Source: Candidatus Omnitrophota bacterium
Lineage (GTDB): Bacteria > Hinthialibacterota > Hinthialibacteria > Hinthialibacterales > JAKPRU01
Direction: 5' to 3'
DNA: 64,000 nucleotides
NCBI GenBank assembly: GCA_029570205.1
Contig: JAKQSI010000088.1
Span: 33,744-97,743, forward strand
In this document: positions 26,733-35,326 of the stretch, piece after piece
Layout: the number at the start of each line of letters is the position of its first letter
Numbering within the stretch: position 1 is the stretch's first letter
The notes under the pieces: model-generated
Database searches by the model: none
Seen by the model: the letters and a program-made list of their open reading frames with translations, nothing else
Told to the model about the DNA's origin: nothing
Made by a program: the position numbers and the translations under genes

Positions 26733-27344
26733 ATGGGAATCGAACCTCACAACGTGGAAGATCACCTGACGGAATATCTGATTCGGCTTGCCGGTGTGGC
26801 CGAGTGTCGCGATCCCGATGTTCCGGTCCATCTGCGTCGGATCAGCTTGTGCAGCCGGATCATGACCCGGCATATCGGCTGGATGGAACACCAGGTTACG
26901 ATGATCGGGTACGCCGCTCTGGCGCATGACATCGGCAAGATCGCCGTGCCGGAAGCGGTTCTGCTCAAGCCGGGGCCGCTGACACCGGAGGAATACGAGA
27001 TCTCGAAACGGCATACCACTGTCGGCGCGGAGATCCTGGGGGATTCGGATGTCCCGTTGGTTCGCATGGCGGCGCGGATTGCGTTGAGTCATCATGAACG
27101 GTGGGATGGAGCGGGATACCCATCGGGGCTTCAGGGCGAAAAAATCCCCCTGGAAGCGCGGATTGTCTCGGTGATTGATGTGTTCGACGCCCTGGTTGGG
27201 AGTCGATGCTACAAGGAACCTATCCGCATCGACCGAAGTATTCAGATCCTTCGCGAGAATTCCGGGATGCATTTTGATCCGGCCATCGTCGGCTTCTTCG
27301 TCGAATGCCTGGACGAAATTCTGCATGTTTACCGGACGGGGTGA
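26733..27344 (+). CDS. Stand-alone HD-GYP domain protein
   Basis: 203 residues, essentially only the HD-GYP phosphodiesterase domain, which in characterised proteins hydrolyses cyclic di-GMP or related dinucleotides. The HD pair is H65-D66 in ALAHDIGKIAVPE. HHERWDGAGYP at 120-130 is the GYP motif, and SVIDVFDALVGSRCYKEP is the conserved downstream helix. Sensor or receiver domains usually fused to this module are absent, so control must come from a partner or from expression. An in-frame stop at 26718 fixes the ATG as the earliest start, and no ribosome site is visible. It may link second-messenger turnover to the flagellar genes, but is 6 kb from them. Confidence 0.93.
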   Translation: MGIEPHNVEDHLTEYLIRLAGVAECRDPDVPVHLRRISLCSRIMTRHIGWMEHQVTMIGYAALAHDIGKIAVPEAVLLKPGPLTPEEYEISKRHTTVGAEILGDSDVPLVRMAARIALSHHERWDGAGYPSGLQGEKIPLEARIVSVIDVFDALVGSRCYKEPIRIDRSIQILRENSGMHFDPAIVGFFVECLDEILHVYRTG

Positions 27345-27582
27345 GGCGATTGGCGATTGTGGGCAGATTGCAGAACTCCTTACGCGTATGTATACCCCCA
27401 GGAATGTGTCAAGTACAATGAGACAGCTCCGTTTGGAAATCAGTGAGTTTTGCTTGTGTTCAACTTCTCCGGTCCGGAGGGTTGATCCAGACCGTTCAAT
27501 GGACGTTTCCACCCGGTGCAGACGCGATTTCAGGCAGGTCACCCGGCTGCGCAAGCGTGTCAGATAAACAATCCGGCCTTGT

Positions 27583-28905
27583 TTACCATGTGGCCCTGGC
27601 CAAACGCTCGTTGATGCGTGCCGATTCTCTTTTCAAAATCTCGCGCAATTGATCTTTGGTTAATGATGAACCGCCCTTCTCCTGGACCGGTAGCAGTACG
27701 TTACGCATTACACTTTCCAGGTAACGATATTCCGGGACACAGGGACGCGCCACCGCCCACTCATACTCTTCCACAAAGGTTCGCAGGTGCGGATGCTTTT
27801 TGAGATAGGCATCGAACCGCTCCCCTGTGCGGATGGAGTTGCGGATCGGCAGATGCTGGATTTCCTCTACCGTGTCGAAGTAGACCTCTTCGGTCATCAG
27901 GTACTCGATTATTTTCCAGGCGGCATCCTGCCGGCTCTTGTCGGACTCGGCAGAGATACAGAATCCGTATGCGGCATCGCTGTGGCCGTATGTATTGACA
28001 TGAATCCGTCCCGCGGGAACCGGAGCCACCTCGTAGTTCAGATGACTATACATCCCATAAGTTCCATCCGGTGTGCTCATTTTCATGCCGGTATCGCCAC
28101 GCTCGAAATCCGCGTGCGGCGGGGAGAACGCCAGCAGACGACGGTACAGGTCCAGGGATTCGACACCCAGGTCGCTGTCGAGCAGCACACGCTTATTTTG
28201 CATATCTATAAAAGGTAATCCCATGCCGATCACTTGTAACGGATATTGAAAAGAGCACTGTTGATAGCCGAAACGGTCGAGTGTTCCGTCGCCGTTTGTA
28301 TCGCGTGTCATTTGCTGGGCGAAGGAAAGTGTTTCCTCCCATGTTGCCGGCAGCCGTTCGAGTCCGGCGGCACGGAACAAGTCCCTGTTACAGAATAAGC
28401 CGTAAGTATCCGCGATCAGGGGAATCCCCCAGAGTTTCCCGCGATATGTCCCGGTGTCCAGCGCTTTGCCGTAACGACTGCGGTGGAAATCATCGCGCTT
28501 GAGAGCAGTCGAGGAATCCAGGTACTCATCCAGGGGAATAATCAATCCGGCATCCGCGGCGTGCGCCCAGCCGGTCGAGCGACCATAGTAGATATCCGCC
28601 GGCCCGCCCTCCGTGTACCAGAAGGGAACTTCCTCAAGATGTTTGACCTCATACTCCCAATCCAGATCCCCATTCAGGAACTGCATTGTGACGTGAATAT
28701 CGTCACGGGAAGTATTGAATTGCTCGACTGTTCGCTCGACGGATTCTCCGAGCGGCACTTCATGGCGCAACGAAACGGCTGTCTGTTTTCGCGCCGTCAC
28801 ACCGCCGGAACGCGCGCAGGAGGAACCGACCAGGCCCGCGGCGCTCACGGCGGCCAGACTCAGAAACGCCCTTCTCGACTGTACCCTTTCTTGCTTACCG
28901 GTCAT
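27583..28905 (-). CDS. Extracellular solute-binding protein, family 1 (sugar ABC type), Tat lipoprotein
   Basis: 440 residues. The N-terminus has a twin-arginine motif SRRAFLSLAAV and a lipobox-like VGSSC, so it is probably exported folded and lipid-anchored. The mature part has the MalE-like pattern: VSLRHEVPLGESVERTVEQFN, WGIPLIADTYGLFCNRDLFRAAGL with PATWEETLSFAQQM, and AWKIIEYLMTEEV near the C-terminus. It binds an oligosaccharide or similar solute for an ABC importer. No permease or ATPase is nearby. It lies 51 bases after another, unrelated binding protein on the same strand. Confidence 0.9.
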   Translation of the reverse strand: MTGKQERVQSRRAFLSLAAVSAAGLVGSSCARSGGVTARKQTAVSLRHEVPLGESVERTVEQFNTSRDDIHVTMQFLNGDLDWEYEVKHLEEVPFWYTEGGPADIYYGRSTGWAHAADAGLIIPLDEYLDSSTALKRDDFHRSRYGKALDTGTYRGKLWGIPLIADTYGLFCNRDLFRAAGLERLPATWEETLSFAQQMTRDTNGDGTLDRFGYQQCSFQYPLQVIGMGLPFIDMQNKRVLLDSDLGVESLDLYRRLLAFSPPHADFERGDTGMKMSTPDGTYGMYSHLNYEVAPVPAGRIHVNTYGHSDAAYGFCISAESDKSRQDAAWKIIEYLMTEEVYFDTVEEIQHLPIRNSIRTGERFDAYLKKHPHLRTFVEEYEWAVARPCVPEYRYLESVMRNVLLPVQEKGGSSLTKDQLREILKRESARINERLARATW

Positions 28906-28956
28906 CTCTCTATCTTTTCTCCTTTCGAAATTGATCGTTTGGACGAATTTGAACGG

Positions 28957-29883
28957 TCATGGCTGATAGAACTGCTGTGCATTCTCTTTAGTAATGACAG
29001 GCGTATCCAGGGAGATGTTTTTCTCGACTGTTTCGCTGTTGAGGATTTTTGCCGCGATCTGCACGGCTTCCCTGCCGCAGTTCGGATAATAGAAGGTCGC
29101 GGTCAGGATGCCATCCAGGACCATTTTCGCACCGCCGTCCGGTCCCGGCAGACCATCCACGCCGATGAACAGAATGTCTTTCTCCCGTCCGACATTTTTC
29201 GCCGCCAGGTAGGCTCCCATGGCCATGGGGTCGTTGTGTGCATAGACCAGGTCAATATCCTCATTTGCCTGAAGGACGGAGGGGAACTGCTGATTGGCCT
29301 CATCGCGCAACCAGCGAGCCTCAAATTCGGCGATGATTTTTATGTCAGGATACCGCGCAAGGACCTCACGCATGGGGAGACTGCGATCAATTGCGGGAGG
29401 CGACCCCGCGAGGCCCTTGATTTCGACAATGTTCCCTTTCCCCTGGAGAACTTCCGCGATGAATTCGCCCGCTTTGCGACCGATTTCTTTGTTGTCTCCA
29501 CCCACAAAACAAGTGTAGGAATCGCCTACAATTGCCCGGTCAATGACCACCACCGGAATGCCGGAGTTATAGACCTCTCGGACCGCCGGGGTCAGCGGAG
29601 CAGCCTCATTGGGAGAGACCATCAGCAAGTCGATTTTCTGGGTCAGGAAACTACGGATCTGGGAGACCTGTTCATCGTTATCCTGGTGCGCATCGGCATA
29701 GATGATTTTCAAGTCGGGGTGGTTAGCGGCTTCTTTCTGCACGGCGGCATTCATCGCCTGACGCCAGGGTTCCGCAAGATTGCATTGAGAGAATCCCACG
29801 AGGTATTTATATTCTTCTTTCGCGCCGCAGGAGGCGAGCAGAAAACAGAGCGACAGCGCTCCAAGAATCCGCAATCGATTCAT
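28957..29883 (-). CDS. Sugar-binding lipoprotein of the RbsB/YtfQ type (periplasmic binding protein type 1)
   Basis: 308 residues. The signal peptide ends in a clear lipobox LLASC. The mature part has the type 1 fold landmarks: YLVGFSQCNLAEPWRQAMNAAV, IDLLMVSPNEAAPLTP, GIPVVVIDRAI, VYAHNDPMAMGAYLAAK and FIGVDGLPG. These match galactofuranose- and ribose-binding proteins. The pair with the following family 1 binding protein, without transport components, is unusual. A promoter candidate lies at 29914-29942. Confidence 0.93.
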   Translation of the reverse strand: MNRLRILGALSLCFLLASCGAKEEYKYLVGFSQCNLAEPWRQAMNAAVQKEAANHPDLKIIYADAHQDNDEQVSQIRSFLTQKIDLLMVSPNEAAPLTPAVREVYNSGIPVVVIDRAIVGDSYTCFVGGDNKEIGRKAGEFIAEVLQGKGNIVEIKGLAGSPPAIDRSLPMREVLARYPDIKIIAEFEARWLRDEANQQFPSVLQANEDIDLVYAHNDPMAMGAYLAAKNVGREKDILFIGVDGLPGPDGGAKMVLDGILTATFYYPNCGREAVQIAAKILNSETVEKNISLDTPVITKENAQQFYQP

Positions 29884-29913
29884 TTTTGTGCTCCTGACTG
29901 AGAGAAATATCGC

Positions 29914-29942
29914 ATTGTATCCTCAGATGAGCGGGGCTTGAA
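29914..29942 (-). promoter_or_regulatory. Candidate sigma-70 promoter for the binding-protein operon
   Basis: On the minus strand TTCAAG (29942-29937), 17 bases, TACAAT (29919-29914). It is about 30 bases upstream of the ATG at 29883. Confidence 0.45.
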
Positions 29943-30027
29943 AGGGGATGGGATGGGACGGATAGAACAAATGAAACCCACAGAGAGTCCGAAGAAAGAA
30001 AATCTTGTTTTATGGGGGAGATGCTTT

Positions 30028-30402
30028 TCAGTGCATTGTGGAGGAGGAAGAATCTTTTTCGTTTTCGAGGAAGAATTCCTCCAGTTCCTTTTCCTCTTCC
30101 TCGCCGATCTCATCCGGCGACTCTTCATCTTCCAAGGCTTCGTTCAGAAAATCATCCAGCATTTCCTGTTGCTTTTCGACGATTTCGTTATAGATTTCCG
30201 CGGCTCCGTCAATCAAGAGTGCGGGGTCCTCTTTCGGAGACATTTCCGAAATCTGGCGATGGACCGCTTCGATTCCGGCCTCATGGAGAGTCTGGATCAG
30301 TTTCAGCAGAGACACCTCCAACTGTACAAGTTCCAGTAAAGGGATCTCGACCGACATATCCATGGGGTTGAGATAGTGAGTCGGCTTATTTTTCCTGGCC
30401 AT
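30028..30402 (-). CDS. Small acidic protein of unknown function
   Basis: 124 residues, start ATG at 30402. Begins MARKNKPTHYLNPMDMSVEI, continues as a helical segment (LLELVQLEVSLLKLIQTLHE), and ends in a strongly acidic tail with runs of Glu. No signal peptide, membrane helix or metal-binding motif. TATAAT on the minus strand (30443-30438) lies 36 bases upstream. It is divergent from the radical SAM gene at 30610, so the two may share control. I do not recognise a family. Confidence 0.65.
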   Translation of the reverse strand: MARKNKPTHYLNPMDMSVEIPLLELVQLEVSLLKLIQTLHEAGIEAVHRQISEMSPKEDPALLIDGAAEIYNEIVEKQQEMLDDFLNEALEDEESPDEIGEEEEKELEEFFLENEKDSSSSTMH

Positions 30403-30437
30403 GTTTTCTAATCTCTCTGCTTGTGTTTCGGCACACC

Positions 30438-30459
30438 ATTATAGCAACATGCTCAGCAT
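30438..30459 (-). promoter_or_regulatory. -10 box and adjacent 11-base palindrome between divergent genes
   Basis: TATAAT (30443-30438, minus strand) with a perfect palindrome ATGCTCAGCAT at 30449-30459 in the promoter spacer. The palindrome could be an operator for the small acidic protein. The -35 is poor. Confidence 0.35.
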
Positions 30460-30609
30460 AGAGCGCACCGTGTCGGAAAAAAAGGGAGATTCCATGAGGC
30501 ATCGGATTCCCGGTTCCTTTCGGCGGGCGGGATGGGGGTGCAGACTACTCGCATGAATGAGATTCCCAATACAATCCGATCTTGATAAGACCCCCTGGAG
30601 GAAATCTCG

Positions 30610-31686
30610 GTGTTCGGCCAACAGAAGGCATTGAAGTACCTCATTTATTATGTGACATCGCGGTGCAACCTTCGATGCCTCCATTGTTTTTACACGGAGG
30701 AGTTGTGCAGCCGGGAAGATTTGTCGCTTTCCGAAATTCGGCGATTGGCGCGGGGGCTTTATCCGTTGGTGTTTCTCCGTGTTACCGGCGGGGAGCCGTT
30801 TCTGCGATCCGATTTGCCGGAGGTGATAGAGGCATTTGTCAACGAGGCCGGTGTGCATCGAATGGGGATGATTACGAACGGGACATTGACGGATGCGATT
30901 GAGGCGAAGGTGAAAGATATCTTTCTGCGCTGCCCATCGTTGAGCCTGGATTTGGGGGTTTCGGTGGATGGTCTCTCCGAAACGCACGATCGACTGCGGA
31001 ACCGAGCGGGGGTGTATGAACAGTGTCGGGCGACGGTTGAGCGTCTGGTCCGAGTGCGGGAACACCAGCCGGGACTTCAAGTTTCCATAGTGGTGACGGT
31101 TTCTTCCGGGAATGTGCAGGAGCTGGGCGACCTGCTCGACGAGTTATCTACGTGGGATGCGGACCGGATTTCACCGAATCTGGTTCGCGGTCGTACAGCG
31201 GATTCCTCCGTTGCGCGGGTCTCGTTTGCGGAATACGAAGATTTTGCACTGAAATGCGAGGCTTATCATCACGCTCGAAGCCGCGATATTCGCTCGGCCG
31301 TGCAACGTGCCAAGAACATCCTTACACGTGAGGCGATCCGGAAAATCCTGACGGAGAACCATTCACCAATAGCCTGCGCCGCCGCATCCCGCATCGGTGT
31401 GCTGTACAGCGATGGAACAGTGAGTATTTGCGAACCGCTTTTCCACGAACGCAGCGGAGACTCAACGGAGAAAGGAATCGATCCGGTTTTGGGGAATGTG
31501 CGGGAAGTCGATTACGATTTCCGTACCTTGTGGGAATCCGAGGCGGCCGAAAAGGCTCGCCGGTGGATCCGAAACACCCACTGTCGCTGCACACATGAAT
31601 GTTTCCTGACGGCGAGCATTCTCTGGGATCGCCGGCGCTACCCAAGACTTCTGATGGAATCCCTGAAGGACATGCTGTTCAGGTAA
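30610..31686 (+). CDS. Radical SAM protein with SPASM/twitch-like C-terminus
   Basis: 358 residues starting at a GTG preceded by GGAGGAAAT. The radical SAM cluster motif is C19-x3-C23-x2-C26 (SRCNLRCLHC). VTGGEPFLRSDL is the glycine-rich SAM loop, and ITNGTL and GVSVDGLSETHDRLR are the standard later motifs. The C-terminus has CAAASRIGVLYSDGTVSICE and CRCTHEC, typical of an auxiliary-cluster SPASM or twitch domain. Relatives mature peptides or cofactors (PqqE/AnSME style). No precursor peptide is evident; the divergent 124-residue acidic protein is the only small neighbour. Confidence 0.93.
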   Translation: MFGQQKALKYLIYYVTSRCNLRCLHCFYTEELCSREDLSLSEIRRLARGLYPLVFLRVTGGEPFLRSDLPEVIEAFVNEAGVHRMGMITNGTLTDAIEAKVKDIFLRCPSLSLDLGVSVDGLSETHDRLRNRAGVYEQCRATVERLVRVREHQPGLQVSIVVTVSSGNVQELGDLLDELSTWDADRISPNLVRGRTADSSVARVSFAEYEDFALKCEAYHHARSRDIRSAVQRAKNILTREAIRKILTENHSPIACAAASRIGVLYSDGTVSICEPLFHERSGDSTEKGIDPVLGNVREVDYDFRTLWESEAAEKARRWIRNTHCRCTHECFLTASILWDRRRYPRLLMESLKDMLFR

Positions 31687-31728
31687 ATGCGCGCCGGCAG
31701 GGACGCCTGTTCTACCCAGAGAGCGCAA

Positions 31729-32856
31729 TTACAACCACTTTTCGATAAAGGCGAAGCCGCCTTTGCCGTAGAAGGAATGGCCTGCGTCGAAGTGCTCCGA
31801 GTCGATTCGGTCTTCTGCGCCGAAGACTGCGTAAATCTCCCGCGCGCGGTTGACGGCATCTTTCACACCATCGATCAGGAAAATGTTGTCCTGTGTCCCA
31901 GACTCGACAAAGAACGGGCGTGGCGCGATCAGCCCGGCAAATTCGGGCATGTCCGCCACTTTAAATATCCCCGGAATGTAATTGTCGATGCAATGAGGCA
32001 CCGCCATGATGCAGTGATCGAAGGTGCAGAAATATCCTGACGGGAAGGCCACCTTAATGCGCGGTTCCACGCAGGCGGCCCAGAATGTTGTTGTGCCGCC
32101 GCCGGATATCCCCATCGCGCCGATTCGTTTCGGGTCGATTTCACCCCGCGTTTCCAGGTAGTCAATAGAACGGATCGCATCCCAGACGCGCCAGCCGATC
32201 ATGGTCTCGCCCAGCATGAATGCGATGCCCGATGTCGGGCTGCAGGAACTGGCCCCCGCACCCTCCTTTTTGGCGCGCTCGCTCCGACGTTCTCCGAACG
32301 CGAACTGCTCCACCGCAAACGCCGCAATTCCATGATCTACGCATTGCAGGGCGAAATCGTTCTGATATTCGCCGTAGGTTTCGCGCATGGTTCCATCCTC
32401 CTTGATCCCCACAATGTCGTCCACTCCCCGTCCGTGACCGGGCAGGCAAATCATGCAGCGGCCGGGGGGCTCGAAACTTTTCGGCAGAAGCATGTAGGCT
32501 TTGACCGTCAGGTTTTCGCGGCTCTGGAAAAGGATCTTCTCGCGAATGTAATTCGGGAAATCTTTCTGTTCAACGATTTCAGGATAGAGATCGCACTTTT
32601 CGGGGAATCCGCCGAGATATTCGACTACTTTCGGGCGCATTTTTTTCTGCCAGGCGCGTGCCTTCTCGGCGGTTTTTGCCGTGAAGGCTTTCGGCGGTCT
32701 GGCCTCTTCGATACGCATATTTGTGTACTCTTCACTGTCCAGAACCCGATGAACATCGGCGGCTTTTACGGGAGTCGATGCGCCCGAGCCGAGAGTAATT
32801 GCTGTGGCGACAAGAGAGGAGGTTTCGAGGAATTGACGACGGTCCATTTTGTGCAC
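31729..32856 (-). CDS. Tat-exported alpha/beta hydrolase (dienelactone hydrolase/acetyl-esterase-like)
   Basis: 375 residues. The start has a twin-arginine signal DRRQFLETSSLV followed by a hydrophobic stretch, so it probably acts in the periplasm. The nucleophile elbow is GISGGG, the acid is probably the Asp of ESGTQDNIF, and the catalytic His is in FDAGHSFYG. The oxyanion region CLPGHGRGVDD is also typical. The family includes carbohydrate esterases, so deacylation of plant or algal polysaccharide is plausible but not proven. It lies alone, convergent with the radical SAM gene. Confidence 0.87.
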   Translation of the reverse strand: MHKMDRRQFLETSSLVATAITLGSGASTPVKAADVHRVLDSEEYTNMRIEEARPPKAFTAKTAEKARAWQKKMRPKVVEYLGGFPEKCDLYPEIVEQKDFPNYIREKILFQSRENLTVKAYMLLPKSFEPPGRCMICLPGHGRGVDDIVGIKEDGTMRETYGEYQNDFALQCVDHGIAAFAVEQFAFGERRSERAKKEGAGASSCSPTSGIAFMLGETMIGWRVWDAIRSIDYLETRGEIDPKRIGAMGISGGGTTTFWAACVEPRIKVAFPSGYFCTFDHCIMAVPHCIDNYIPGIFKVADMPEFAGLIAPRPFFVESGTQDNIFLIDGVKDAVNRAREIYAVFGAEDRIDSEHFDAGHSFYGKGGFAFIEKWL

Positions 32857-33273
32857 TCCGGATATTTATATTTGGCCGATCAGGATACTCGTTCCTGACA
32901 GGTTCGTCAAAGTGGAGAGGCTGGACGAAACGGACATAGCGGGCTGACACGGTCAGGCGCAGACAGACAGGGAGGAAAGGTAGAGGGTGTGGGAAATCCA
33001 AATTATTCCGCATCATATCCTGCATCTGGTGGTGTGCGGGGTATGGAACCACAAGACTTGCTATTTTGCGGAGATTTGTGCCTCTTGCATCGGCATGGAA
33101 ATTACTTTCGGTGCAATTTTATTGCGGAAAATGCAAAAAAACGGTTGATTCCGGCGGCAAGGAGAGTATAATGGGCATGGGTAGTTCTGTCCGAGGATGG
33201 GATACCCGTGTGGTTCTCAGTTGGCGGCGTCCCAGACAGACGCTCCCATTTTGATTTGCCGAAGGGCACTGCG
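32857..33273 (+). promoter_or_regulatory. Intergenic leader of the flagellar block with a sigma-70-type promoter at 33145-33172
   Basis: This 417-base stretch has no convincing gene. TTGATT (33145-33150), 16 bases, TATAAT (33167-33172) form a good promoter about 100 bases before the preferred fliP ATG. The region upstream is A/T-rich around 33105-33145. No sigma-28 or sigma-54 site was seen, so fliP-fliA may be housekeeping-controlled. Confidence 0.6.
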
Positions 33274-34140
33274 ATGTCTCCAGGGTTTACGCCCCGTCAC
33301 GGGGCAGCGTGGCTATTGCTATTAGCAGTCGGCTTTGGGCTGTTCAGCTCCATTGCGGCGGCCCAGCACATCCCGATTACATCCACCGCCAAGCCGGAAG
33401 GTCCCTCCTCTGAACCGCCGGGTGATTATTCCATCAATCTGCAACTGCTTTTTGTTCTGACCGTACTGGCCCTGTTGCCCTCGCTTCTGATTTCGACAAC
33501 ATCCTTTATCCGAATCTCGATTGTTCTGGGGTTTCTGCGCAGGGCGCTTGGGACCCAGCAAACCCCATCGAACCAGATCCTTGTAGCGATCTCTCTTTTC
33601 CTGACGATCTTCATCATGTCCGGGGTATGGGAGAGGGTAAACCGAACTGCCATACAGCCTTATCTGCGGGGCGAAATCAAAGCCATTCACCCGGGCGAAG
33701 AAGCCCCCGATCTGTTGGACGGGAAAGCGGAACGGGAGATTCTTCCGTTCGAGGTGATGGTCCGAAAGTCCCTGCTGCCCATCCGTGAGTTCATGTGGTA
33801 TCAGCTGGGCAGTTCGGGTTCGGAGGTGGCGATGTTCATGGTGATGGCGCGTCTCCCCAAACCCAAAAACATGGACGAAGTGCCCACGGTGGTTCTCATT
33901 CCAGCCTTCATGCTCAGCGAGCTGAAAAAGGCGTTCATCATGGGATTCATCATTTATATTCCCTTTGTTGTTCTCGACATTGTGACGGCATCGGTGACCA
34001 TTTCGATGGGTATGTTCATGCTGCCTCCGGCGCTGCTGTCGCTTCCGTTCAAGGTGATGCTGTTCACGATGATCGACGGTTGGACGCTGCTGGTGAAGGC
34101 GCTCGGATTCTCATTTTATCAGCACATGCCGATGGGATAG
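33274..34140 (+). CDS. fliP: Flagellar export gate protein FliP
   Basis: 288 residues from the ATG at 33274, preceded by GAAGGG and starting a good signal peptide (WLLLLAVGFGLFSSIAAAQ). A GTG at 33208 is an alternative. FliP forms the pentameric core of the type III export gate in the inner membrane. LISTTSFIRISIVLGFLRRALGTQQTPSNQ is the family hallmark, and the C-terminal helices carry IPAFMLSELKKAFIMGFIIYIPF and MGMFMLPPALLSLPFKVMLF. It is the first gene of the block and is followed 25 bases later by fliQ. Confidence 0.97.
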   Translation: MSPGFTPRHGAAWLLLLAVGFGLFSSIAAAQHIPITSTAKPEGPSSEPPGDYSINLQLLFVLTVLALLPSLLISTTSFIRISIVLGFLRRALGTQQTPSNQILVAISLFLTIFIMSGVWERVNRTAIQPYLRGEIKAIHPGEEAPDLLDGKAEREILPFEVMVRKSLLPIREFMWYQLGSSGSEVAMFMVMARLPKPKNMDEVPTVVLIPAFMLSELKKAFIMGFIIYIPFVVLDIVTASVTISMGMFMLPPALLSLPFKVMLFTMIDGWTLLVKALGFSFYQHMPMG

Positions 34141-34165
34141 GCAAGACACGAAAGGATGACAGGCA

Positions 34166-34450
34166 ATGCAGATGGGTATCAGCATGGAACTGGTTATTCA
34201 GCTGGGACAGGAAATGCTTTACAACTCCCTGTTGATTGCGTTCCCGATGCTGGGAGTGGCGCTGGTGGTAGGAGTGCTTATCAGCATTGTTCAGGCGGCG
34301 ACGCAAGTGAATGAGCAGACACTCACGATTGTCCCCAAGCTGGTGATTGTGGGAGCCGTGATGGTGTTCTGCATGCCGTGGATTCTGAATGTGCTGATCG
34401 GCTACACGATCAACCTGTTCAATATGATGCCGATGTTGATCGGGGATTGA
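34166..34450 (+). CDS. fliQ: Flagellar export gate protein FliQ
   Basis: 94 residues with two membrane helices, the normal FliQ size. AFPMLGVALVVGVLISIVQAATQVNEQTLTIVPKL is the diagnostic segment. AAAGGA precedes the ATG by about nine bases. FliQ packs around the FliP-FliR core of the export gate. Confidence 0.97.
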   Translation: MQMGISMELVIQLGQEMLYNSLLIAFPMLGVALVVGVLISIVQAATQVNEQTLTIVPKLVIVGAVMVFCMPWILNVLIGYTINLFNMMPMLIGD

Positions 34451-34474
34451 TCTTGTTAAGAAGGCGGACGGCAG

Positions 34475-35317
34475 TTGGAACCATTCTTGCAGATATCGCA
34501 GGGGCCGAACGGTCCCATGCTGTCCACGCTGGAAGGGCGGCTGCTGACGTTTTTCCTGATATTTGTTCGGTGTATTGCATTGATTGCGTCCGCCCCGATT
34601 TTCAATTCCCGGTCGGTGGATCGATTGATTAAGGGGGGGCTGGCATTGGGGATATCGCTGGTGGTGGAAGCGGCTCTGCCGGCGCAGCAGTACACCATTG
34701 TGAACTATGTCAGTCTGGTCCTGCTGGTGTTCGGCGAGATGTTGATCGGTTTCATGATGGGTTTTACGGCGCAGATTTTTTATCAGGCCGTGGGGCTGGC
34801 GGGGGAGGTGATCGGCCAGCAGGCGGGATTTGCCATTGCAACCGCATTGGACCCGGCGACGGAACAGGATTCGGCGTTGATGGAGCAGGTTCTGTTAATG
34901 ATTACGACGCTGGTCATTCTGGTGTCGAATATGCACCTGGCTGTTCTTCAGATTCTTGCGGAGACCTTTCGAGTTGTGCCGCCGGGAAGCGTGGTCGGAC
35001 TGAACGATCTCGGCAAAGCAGGGGAGACAATCGCGGCCACCATGTCGGGGGCAGGGCGAGTCCCGGGATTCTTTGAGTTCGCCGTGCGACTCGCAGCGCC
35101 CTCGGTGATCGCGCTGATCGCATTGAATGTGGCGGACGGGATCATGGCGAAGACCTCACCGCAGGTCAACATTATGGTGATCGGGTTTGCGTTGCGGCTG
35201 GTTTGCGGTCTGTTCATTCTGATCGTCACCATGCCGACTATATGCCTGTTGATTCACGATTATCTGGCTTTGTACCCGCATTGGGCGCGGACGGTGATGA
35301 GCTGGCTGAGAGCATAG
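34475..35317 (+). CDS. fliR: Flagellar export gate protein FliR
   Basis: 280 residues if the TTG at 34475 (AGAAGG upstream) is used. The ATG at 34517 gives MLSTLEGRLLTFFLIFVR, which aligns better with the usual FliR N-terminus, so the start is uncertain. The family pattern is ALIASAPIFNSRSVDRLIKGGLAL, GFMMGFTAQIFYQAVGLAGEVIGQQAGF and six membrane helices. FliR completes the FliP5QR channel. The flhB start is nine bases after its stop. Confidence 0.95.
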   Translation: MEPFLQISQGPNGPMLSTLEGRLLTFFLIFVRCIALIASAPIFNSRSVDRLIKGGLALGISLVVEAALPAQQYTIVNYVSLVLLVFGEMLIGFMMGFTAQIFYQAVGLAGEVIGQQAGFAIATALDPATEQDSALMEQVLLMITTLVILVSNMHLAVLQILAETFRVVPPGSVVGLNDLGKAGETIAATMSGAGRVPGFFEFAVRLAAPSVIALIALNVADGIMAKTSPQVNIMVIGFALRLVCGLFILIVTMPTICLLIHDYLALYPHWARTVMSWLRA

Positions 35318-35326
35318 GGCAGAGAG

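Noticed and set aside
26737..26748. tRNA T-loop look-alike (GGTTCGATTCCC on the minus strand)
   Set aside because: The flanking bases do not pair into a T-stem and no acceptor or anticodon arm can be drawn. It is within the start of the HD-GYP gene.
25514..26929. A 471-codon plus-strand frame opposite the NHL-repeat gene
   Set aside because: It is antisense to six clear NHL repeats and overlaps the HD-GYP gene in another frame. No domain seen.
28483..29901. A 472-codon plus-strand frame opposite the two binding-protein genes
   Set aside because: Both minus-strand genes have signals and full domain patterns. The plus frame has none.
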